A DNA stretch of 11,696 nt from DASPXK01 sp035637315. Its GTDB lineage: Bacteria; Chloroflexota; UBA6077; JACCZL01. A program made the translations under genes and the position numbers. Below, piece after piece: positions 6,718 through 11,696 of this stretch (position 1 is the first letter of the stretch; every line of letters begins with the position of its first letter). Location: assembly GCA_035637315.1 (NCBI GenBank), contig DASPXK010000081.1:1-11696 (forward strand), written 5' to 3'. The notes below the pieces were generated by a model. It was not told the origin of the DNA. It ran no database searches and saw only the letters and a list, made by a program, of their open reading frames with translations.

Positions 6718-8394
6718 CTAGCCCTTCGGCGCCAGGAACCGGAAGCGGGTCAGGAAGTCGATGTAATAGACGTAGCCGGCCAGGTTGTCGCGCATCGCCA
6801 CGTTGTGGTTGGCCGAGGCGACCGGAATCAGCGCCGCATCGTCCGCCACGATCCGTTGGACGTCCGCGAAGGCCCTCGCGCGCCCTTCCCGATCGCTCGA
6901 GAAGGCCCACTGGTCGTAGATCGCGTCCACGCGCGGGTTCTCGTACTTCGAGTAGTTGGCGAAGCCCTTGCTTCGATACCAGAGGTTGACCACCGTCGCG
7001 GGATCGTCCAGCCAGAGCGAGCCCTGGCCCAGGATGATGCCCGCCAGGTCGCGGTTCTGCCGCCGCGACTGGAACTGGGCCGTGGGCAGGCCCTGGATCG
7101 CGGCGTTGATCTTCAGCTTGGCCAGCTCAGCCTGCAGCAAGACGGCGACCGACTGGTGTTCTGGCACACCGGAGTCATAGAAGATGCTGGTCGCCAGACC
7201 GTCCCCCTTGCCCGCTTCGGCCAGCAGAGGCCGCGCCTTCTCCAGGTCGTAGTCGTAACGCACCGAGCCGTCGTAACCGGGCGTCCCCTCAGTCACCATG
7301 CTGTACATCCGGCGGGCCGCGCCGAAATACGCGGTCTTGATGATCTGGTCGTAGGGCACCGCGTAGGCGAGCGCCTTGCGGACCCTGACGTCGTCGAACG
7401 GAGGTTGATCGACACGCAGGTTCAGGTGAATCCGCTTGACCGACGGCTCAGACAACACGGTCACCCCGGGCTGGCGCCTGAGGGCGGCGATCTCCTCCGC
7501 GCCAAGGTAGGTGTCGACGTCCACGGCGCCGGAGGCGATCAGCAACAAGCGGTCGGCCTTGGAGCCGAGGATGCGGAGCACGACTCGCTGGAAGGCGGGC
7601 GGCGGTCCCCAGTAGTAGGGATTGCGGGCCAGGACGATCTCGACCCCTGGATTGCGGCTCTCGACGTAATACGGGCCCGTGCCGGCCGTGTGCTCGGCGA
7701 GCCACTTCTCAGCCCAGGGGTCGTCTGGCGTGCTGTGCGCCCTGACCTCCTGGCTGTCGAAGACGGCGAATTGAATGAAGCGCATGAACGCCAGCGTGGC
7801 CGGGTTGTGGCCGCGCGTCGTCAGGCGCACGGTCAACGGGTCGACTACCTGGAGCTGGCTCGGCTCGAAGATGCTGGCCTCGTTCGCCTCGAACTTGCCG
7901 AAGCCAACGGTCAGAGCCAGCTGCCGCTCCAGGCTCCAGCGGACATCCTCGGCCGCCAGCTCGCGGCCGCTCGGGTAGAAGCGGACTCCCTTGCGCAGGT
8001 GGAACGTGTACGTCACGCCGTCGGGGCCGACGTCGACCTGCTCGGCCAGGCTGGGCGCCCAGGCGTCGCCGTCGGACACTTTCAGCCCGTTTGGCTGGTC
8101 CTTGAGCTTGAAGTCAACCAGCTGCTCGTAGACGTTGTAGCTCAGCTCTTGTTTGGGGACACCAAAGCTCTTGGGTGGGTCGAAGTTGTCGATGTCAGAG
8201 GGGATGGCGACCGCCAGCGTGTCCTTGCCGCTGGGCTTGGCGGCGGCTGTCGCGGCGGCCGGCTTGGGAGCGGTAGTCGCGGCCGGTGCTTTGGGAGCCT
8301 CGGCCGTGGCGGAAGGCGGAGCAGGCGTTGGGCTGGCGCATCCGGCCAGCAGGAGTGCGAGGCCGAGAGCGAGCGATCGGTGGGCTCGAGCCAT
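6718..8394 (-). CDS. ABC transporter substrate-binding lipoprotein, family 5 (SBP_bac_5, OppA/DppA-like)
   Basis: This is a 558-residue extracytoplasmic binding protein that should deliver its ligand to the two downstream permeases. The N-terminus MARAHRSLALGLALLLAGC is a lipoprotein signal with lipobox LAGC (Cys19), followed by a flexible Ala/Pro/Thr stretch to about 57. The family 5 fold shows as VYEQLVDF (88-95), WAPSLAEQVDVGPDGVTYTFHLRKGVRFY (112-140), AEDVRWSLER (148-157), GTGPYYVES...LARNPYYWG (238-263), FDDVRVRKALAYAVPYDQI (333-351) and the C-terminal NPRVDAIYDQ segment. ATG 8394 is chosen over 8430 because GGAGG lies 5 nt upstream and the signal peptide then begins normally; the extra 12 residues overlap the terminator tail. 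It is the first gene after a TPP riboswitch, so the ligand is probably a thiamin-related molecule rather than a generic peptide. That ligand assignment is inference. Confidence 0.95.
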   Translation of the reverse strand: MARAHRSLALGLALLLAGCASPTPAPPSATAEAPKAPAATTAPKPAAATAAAKPSGKDTLAVAIPSDIDNFDPPKSFGVPKQELSYNVYEQLVDFKLKDQPNGLKVSDGDAWAPSLAEQVDVGPDGVTYTFHLRKGVRFYPSGRELAAEDVRWSLERQLALTVGFGKFEANEASIFEPSQLQVVDPLTVRLTTRGHNPATLAFMRFIQFAVFDSQEVRAHSTPDDPWAEKWLAEHTAGTGPYYVESRNPGVEIVLARNPYYWGPPPAFQRVVLRILGSKADRLLLIASGAVDVDTYLGAEEIAALRRQPGVTVLSEPSVKRIHLNLRVDQPPFDDVRVRKALAYAVPYDQIIKTAYFGAARRMYSMVTEGTPGYDGSVRYDYDLEKARPLLAEAGKGDGLATSIFYDSGVPEHQSVAVLLQAELAKLKINAAIQGLPTAQFQSRRQNRDLAGIILGQGSLWLDDPATVVNLWYRSKGFANYSKYENPRVDAIYDQWAFSSDREGRARAFADVQRIVADDAALIPVASANHNVAMRDNLAGYVYYIDFLTRFRFLAPKG

Positions 8395-8399
8395 CGTGT

Positions 8400-8404
8400 C
8401 CTCC
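8400..8404 (-). promoter_or_regulatory. Shine-Dalgarno GGAGG for the binding-protein gene
   Basis: On the minus strand the order is GGAGG, ACACG, ATG. The 5-nt spacing fixes the start at 8394, downstream of the riboswitch terminator. Confidence 0.8.
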
Positions 8405-8419
8405 AGTCGTTTGCGGCGC

Positions 8420-8451
8420 AAGAGAAACACCGCCGGGTGAGCCCGGCGGTG
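8420..8451 (-). terminator. Intrinsic terminator of the TPP riboswitch
   Basis: On the minus strand CACCGCCGGG (8451-8442) pairs perfectly over 10 bp with CCCGGCGGTG (8437-8428) around the loop CTCA, followed directly by TTTCTCTT (8427-8420). It sits between the aptamer and the ribosome binding site of the first gene. This is the usual position for an expression platform that stops transcription when TPP is bound. Confidence 0.88.
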
Positions 8452-8461
8452 CTGAAGGACC

Positions 8462-8550
8462 GATCACATCCCTACGCTGGTATTACCCAGGTCAGGTACG
8501 ACGGTCGGCGGCGGAGATGGCCGCCCTCTCAGCCCGGCTCCCCGAGCTCC
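8462..8550 (-). ncRNA. TPP (thiamine pyrophosphate) riboswitch aptamer (THI element)
   Basis: Read on the minus strand, the leader has the conserved blocks of the TPP aptamer in order: CGGGGAGCC...GGCTGAGAG with CTGAGA at 8532-8527, a variable GGCGGC/GCCGCC hairpin, GACCGTCGTACCTGA with ACCTGA at 8497-8492, the P5 stem-loop CTGGGTAATACCAG, and GCGTAGGGA ending at 8469. These sequences contact the pyrimidine (CTGAGA side) and the pyrophosphate (P4/P5 side) in known structures. The P3 stem is very short. The outer P1 helix is not obvious, with only scattered pairs between AGCT and TGATC. With the terminator just downstream, TPP should switch the ABC-amidohydrolase operon off. Confidence 0.97.
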
Positions 8551-8568
8551 CGCGACGAGTACACCATA

Positions 8569-8597
8569 ACGATAGCAGCCCGAGCCTCAGGTGGCAA
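8569..8597 (-). promoter_or_regulatory. Candidate sigma70-type promoter of the riboswitch operon
   Basis: On the minus strand TTGCCA (8597-8592) and TATCGT (8574-8569) are separated by exactly 17 bp. Initiation would fall near 8562, about a dozen bases before the aptamer. The match is partial (4 of 6 at -10), but the position relative to the riboswitch is right. Confidence 0.45.
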
Positions 8598-8600
8598 GCT

Positions 8601-8642
8601 CCCCTCTCCCGCGGCAGGGAGAGGGGCTAGGGGTGAGGGCGT
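8601..8642. repeat. REP-like repeat, copy 1
   Basis: CCCCTCTCCC and GGGAGAGGGG form a perfect 10-bp stem around GCGGCA (8601-8626), followed by CTAGGGGTGAGGGCGT. The 39-bp core at 8604-8642 is identical to the copy at 8679-8717. It abuts the -35 box of the minus-strand promoter candidate. Confidence 0.88.
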
Positions 8643-8678
8643 CACCCGGGGCACCGCGAGCTTCGGGCGGCAACCTCT

Positions 8679-8717
8679 CTCTCCCGCGGCAGGGAGAGGG
8701 GCTAGGGGTGAGGGCGT
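8679..8717. repeat. REP-like repeat, copy 2
   Basis: This is an exact direct copy of the 39-bp core at 8604-8642, 75 bp further on. The stem CTCTCCC/GGGAGAG and the tail CTAGGGGTGAGGGCGT are conserved. The 36 bp between the copies is unrelated. It lies just upstream of the plus-strand promoter candidate. Confidence 0.88.
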
Positions 8718-8729
8718 TATGGCCAACCC

Positions 8730-8738
8730 TGTTACAAT
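8730..8738 (+). promoter_or_regulatory. Candidate extended -10 promoter for the secreted-protein gene
   Basis: TGTTACAAT matches TGn followed by a -10 box TACAAT (8733-8738). No -35 box is evident, as is common for extended -10 promoters. Transcription would begin near 8745, leaving a leader of about 27 nt before the GTG at 8772. Confidence 0.42.
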
Positions 8739-8771
8739 GGAGGCCGGACCGCGTACGGGGGTAAGCGGCTC

Positions 8772-10172
8772 GTGGTACCGCGGCTGGGGCTCTGGGCGCT
8801 GGGGCTGGGCCTGGCGCTGGCAATCGTTGTCGCTGCTGGCAGCCGGCCGACGGCGGCGAGTGGCAGCGTTAGCGGCTGCCAGCTCCTCCCATCCGACAAC
8901 GTCTGGAACGCGCGGATCGACGGGCTGCCGGTCCATCCACGCTCCGCCGACTGGGTGCGCACCATCGGCGCGGGGACCGGGCTGCATCCAGATTTCGGCT
9001 CCGGTCTCTACGCTGGAGCGCCGATCGGCATCCCCTACACCACCGTGCCGGGCTCCCAGCCGGAGGTGTCGGTCACCTTTGACTACGCCGACGAGAGTGA
9101 CCCCGGCTCGTACCGGATCCCGCCCGATGCGCCGGTCGAGGGCGGCGCCGACAGCCACGTCATCGTCGTCGAGCGAGACCGCTGTGTGCTGGCCGAGCTG
9201 TTCGCCGCCGAACAACTCTCCGCTACCTCCTGGCACGCGGGCTCGGGCGCGATCTTCGATCTTGGCTCGAATGCCCTTCGGCCGTCCGGCTGGACGTCGG
9301 CAGACGCGGCCGGCTTGCCGATCCTGGCCGGGCTGGCCAGGTACGAGGAGGTGGCGGCGGGCGAGATCACCCACGCGCTCCGCTTCACGGCTCCCAGGAC
9401 CCAGCGCAGCTACCTGTGGCCGGCCCGCCATTATGCCTCGACCGACACCGACCCCAGCCTGCCGCCGATGGGCGCCAGGTTTCGGCTCAAGTCCAGCTTC
9501 AACCCCAGCGCATATCCCACCCAGGTCCGAGTCATCCTCGTCGCCCTCCAGCGGTACGGTATGTTCCTGGCCGACAATGGCTCAGCCTGGTTCATCAGCG
9601 GCGCGCCGAGCGATAGCTGGGACAACGACGCGCTCCATCGCCTCCAGGAGGTGCTCGGCACGAGCTTCGAGGTGGTCGACGAATCATCGCTCATCGTCGA
9701 CTCGAGCTCGGGCCAGGTTCGCGCGGCCCCGCCGCCACTCGGCACCCCCGCGCCGATTTCGACCCCAACACCCACCCCGACCCGGACATCTACCCCCAGG
9801 CCAACCTCCACCCCCACTCAGACACCCTCCCCGCGTCCGACCTGCTCGCCGCGTCCGAGCGTAGAAGTCGCGGTCGCCGCGAGCGGACCTGACCGCCTCC
9901 AGGTGACGATCACAGCCGAGGCGTCCGCCGGGGCGCCGAACAATACGCTGCACGCGCTCCGGTTTGGGGCTGCGACGAATGCCCTGATAGACATCGGGGC
10001 CACGACCGGCGGGAGCGGCGATTTCACGGCCAATCTGCCGAGCGCGCCCCAACAGGTGACCTTCACCATCCGGCGCGCCATAGCCGGCCAGGCGACGACA
10101 GTCCCGCTCGTGGTGGTCGATGACTGCGGCGACTGGCCGACGTTCGTCGGCGCGGGCCAGGGCGCCCTCTGA
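8772..10172 (+). CDS. Secreted protein of unknown function with Pro/Thr linker and C-terminal module
   Basis: This is a 466-residue exported protein that I cannot assign to a named family. Residues 4-24 form a hydrophobic signal segment (RLGLWALGLGLALAIVVAAG). Residues about 36-310 make one large domain rich in Trp, Gly and Asp with marked motifs: LLPSDNVWNARIDGLPVH (38-55), GIPYTTVPGSQP (86-97), GGADSHVIVVERDRCVLAELF (124-144), HAGSGAIFDLGSNALRPSGWTSADAAGLPI (155-184), HALRFTAP (201-208), YLWPARHYAS (214-223), PPMGARFRLK (231-240) and YGMFLADNGSAWFISG (262-277). I recall similar unnamed proteins in Actinobacteria and Chloroflexota. Residues 319-362 are a Pro/Thr linker. Residues 363-466 are a beta-rich module (RLQVTITAEAS...LRFGAATNALIDIG...FTIRRAIAGQATTVPLVVVDDCGDWPTFVGAG) of a kind found at the ends of other Chloroflexota exported proteins. 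The GTG start has GGGGG about 10 nt upstream. Confidence 0.85.
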   Translation: MVPRLGLWALGLGLALAIVVAAGSRPTAASGSVSGCQLLPSDNVWNARIDGLPVHPRSADWVRTIGAGTGLHPDFGSGLYAGAPIGIPYTTVPGSQPEVSVTFDYADESDPGSYRIPPDAPVEGGADSHVIVVERDRCVLAELFAAEQLSATSWHAGSGAIFDLGSNALRPSGWTSADAAGLPILAGLARYEEVAAGEITHALRFTAPRTQRSYLWPARHYASTDTDPSLPPMGARFRLKSSFNPSAYPTQVRVILVALQRYGMFLADNGSAWFISGAPSDSWDNDALHRLQEVLGTSFEVVDESSLIVDSSSGQVRAAPPPLGTPAPISTPTPTPTRTSTPRPTSTPTQTPSPRPTCSPRPSVEVAVAASGPDRLQVTITAEASAGAPNNTLHALRFGAATNALIDIGATTGGSGDFTANLPSAPQQVTFTIRRAIAGQATTVPLVVVDDCGDWPTFVGAGQGAL

Positions 10173-10468
10173 CCGTCGAACCTTGCGACGTCCGTTTGCT
10201 CGCGCGGACTTGAGGTCCCGATGGCCCGGCGTGATCTGGTTCAGATAGCTGCGTTGCACCCTGATGCCTGAAAAGGGCCCCCTCTCCCTCTGGGAGAAGG
10301 GAATGTCTCGCTGCTGAGGGTCGACCGAAAAGGGAGGCGTCACGCACGTAGCGAACGAGTACACGATGTTGACACCCCCGCTCAGTGACCGCGATGCTCG
10401 GCCCGACCTTGCGCGCTGAGTCGGGATCGACCAGGGCTGTCGCGCGTCGGCGTCCCACGGGGGCAGGG
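10173..10468. other. Intergenic region with one hairpin
   Basis: No gene was found here. CCCTCTCCC (10280-10288) and GGGAGAAGGG (10292-10301) form a 9-bp stem with a single bulged A and loop TCT. It resembles the stem of the REP-like repeat at 8601 but lacks its tail. No T-run follows, so a terminator role for the preceding gene is doubtful. A TTGACA box occurs at 10369-10374 without a good -10 partner. Confidence 0.5.
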
Positions 10469-11696
10469 ATGTTTTGGCGTACGATCGTGCCCAGCGCGGG
10501 GCTGCTGGTTGCGCTGCTTGGCTCCACGACGCCGGTCGCCGCTCACGAGACCGCGCTGGCCGCGGGCCAGGATGACGATCAAGTCAACGAAGCCCGTGAG
10601 CTGACCGAGACCCTACGCCAGGGTCTGCTCGGCGGTTCGAAGTCGCAAGCCGCCCGCGAGGCGCTTATCCGCTCCGCGCAGCGACGCCACGACCTGCTCA
10701 GCAAGATCGCCGCCCGTGATCCGGGCCGCGTCCTGGACCTTGCACTTCAGCCTGACGAGCGCTCGGCGCTGCCGGACGCGGTCCGCCCTTTGATCAAGGA
10801 GTGGGTCAAGCTCGAGGGCGAGCTGCGGGTCTGGCACATCGATCAAGAAGACGGACGGAGCGAATACCACGTCAGGCTCATGAGGGTGGGCCGTGAGACG
10901 CGGCTGCGGTTCGGCAGCCCCGCTGAGAGGGGTGAAGCCGGGCGATCAAGTCCGCGTGAACGGCGTCGCGTTGGCCGGCGAACACACCGTGGTGGCCGAC
11001 CAGCTGAGCGTGGCGCGCGACGACGGCGCCTGGCCCGATGGGCCCGCAGCGCACAGCGATCATCCTGGCCAGCGCTCCGGGCGTTGGCGTCCATCCGTAT
11101 GCCAACAAGACAAACACAGCCAGCCTGTTCTTCTCTTCGACGAGCCAACAGACCGCCCGGGCCTTCTACCTTGAAGCCTCCTACGGGCAGACGAGCGTTG
11201 TCGGCGCGTGGGGCGCCGTTGGCAGCGCCTCAGATGTGTATGGCCCCTACACCTGTCCACCGCCTCGTGCAGCACCGGCACGATCGGGAACGAGGCGCTC
11301 GCCGCCGCCGACGCGGAGCTCGACTACAACGCCTATGACCGGATCGTCATCGCGTGGCACTACTCGCCGTGCGGCAACGGAGGCGTGGCGACGATTCGCG
11401 CCCAGAGCCAGGGGACATGTGACGGAGCTACCCAGTACCTGTCGATCTCGTGGGACTTCAACGCGGCCCTCGGCTCGACCGCGTTCGAGGGCAAGAGCCG
11501 CGGCGTTGCCCTCCACGAATACGGCCACAACTTCGGCGTCTGGCACGCCAACGCGCTCGAGTGCGGGGCGGTAGCGATCGGCAGTGGGGCCTGCAGCAGC
11601 ACCGAGTACGCCGGTCCCTCTGACGTCATGGGCTCTTCGAGCGGCTACGGCCATCCCAACGGTGTCCACAAGGACGTCCTGACCTGGCTCGGGAAC
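10469..11696 (+). pseudogene. Secreted metzincin metallopeptidase (M11/gametolysin-like), three frameshifts, 3'-truncated
   Basis: The reading begins at ATG 10469 with GGGGGCAGGG directly upstream and a clear signal peptide (MFWRTIVPSAGLLVALLGSTTPVAA). A propeptide-like helical region and a beta-rich segment (EYHVRLMRVGRETRLRFGS) follow. Homologous-looking sequence then continues in other frames: a +1 shift in the CCCC run at 10918-10921 leads to PLRGVKPGDQVRVNGVALAGE, a +1 shift near 11027-11037 leads to MGPQRTAIILASAPGVGVHP, and a -1 shift near 11251-11256 leads to STASCSTGTIGNEALAAAD. The last frame has the zinc site HEYGHNFGVWH (11514-11546; HExxHxxGxxH) and a Met-turn DVMGSSSG (Met at 11628). 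It runs off the right edge. The clean motifs after each break suggest either a very recent pseudogene or indel errors. An extended start at 10385 is possible but would bury the signal peptide. Confidence 0.82.

Noticed and set aside
8395..8430. Upstream start for the binding protein at 8430
   Set aside because: It would start inside the riboswitch terminator and place a charged segment before the lipoprotein signal. The 8394 start has a good GGAGG.
6406..9864. Very long open frame (over 1100 codons) on the + strand across the transporter operon
   Set aside because: It is antisense to the binding-protein gene, crosses the riboswitch and repeats, and shows no family motifs. High GC content makes stop codons rare in this frame.
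10369..10400. Promoter at TTGACA before the metallopeptidase
   Set aside because: No acceptable -10 box lies at 16-18 bp; the sequence there is GC-rich.
11038..11574. Separate small gene beginning at ATG 11038
   Set aside because: Its first part continues the metallopeptidase domain in a shifted frame and the later part is out of frame with the catalytic site, so it is a frameshift fragment.

Overview
The window is GC-rich, densely coded bacterial DNA. Three things suggest a Chloroflexota (Thermomicrobia-like or uncultured) lineage: secreted proteins with long Pro/Thr 'TPTP' linkers, C-terminal cargo modules after those linkers, and many short dispersed or tandem repeats between genes. This assignment is inference from style; there is no rRNA or other marker gene here.

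Layout: (1) 1-471, 3' part of a family 5 uracil-DNA glycosylase on +. (2) 472-871, no gene, filled by a 13-copy heptamer array and a 7-copy 18-bp array. (3) 872-3628 (+), a large secreted beta-helix protein with a DUF11-type domain, a Pro/Thr linker and a small C-terminal OB-like module. (4) 3709-8394 (-), a convergent operon read right to left: SBP_bac_5 lipoprotein, DppB-type permease, DppC-type permease, then an amidohydrolase_2-family enzyme. (5) 8420-8597 (-), the operon leader: a candidate promoter, a clear TPP (thiamine pyrophosphate) riboswitch and an intrinsic terminator. (6) 8601-8717, two copies of a REP-like repeat. (7) 8772-10172 (+), a secreted protein of unknown function with a linker and C-terminal module. 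(8) 10469 to the right edge (+), a secreted metzincin (M11/gametolysin-like) gene broken by three apparent frameshifts.

The main discovery candidate is region 4+5. An oligopeptide-type ABC importer, not one of the usual thiamin or HMP transporters, sits directly under a TPP riboswitch with a transcription terminator, and an amidohydrolase lies downstream on the same strand. The sequence therefore predicts an uptake-plus-processing system for a thiamin-related compound, repressed when TPP is abundant. No ATPase gene is present in the window, so the importer needs ATP-binding subunits from elsewhere.

A second theme is how closely the repeats touch genes. Period-7 arrays supply the stop codons of three genes (glycosylase, amidohydrolase, DppC-type permease), and a perfect 22-bp inverted repeat occupies codons 3-26 of the DppC-type permease.
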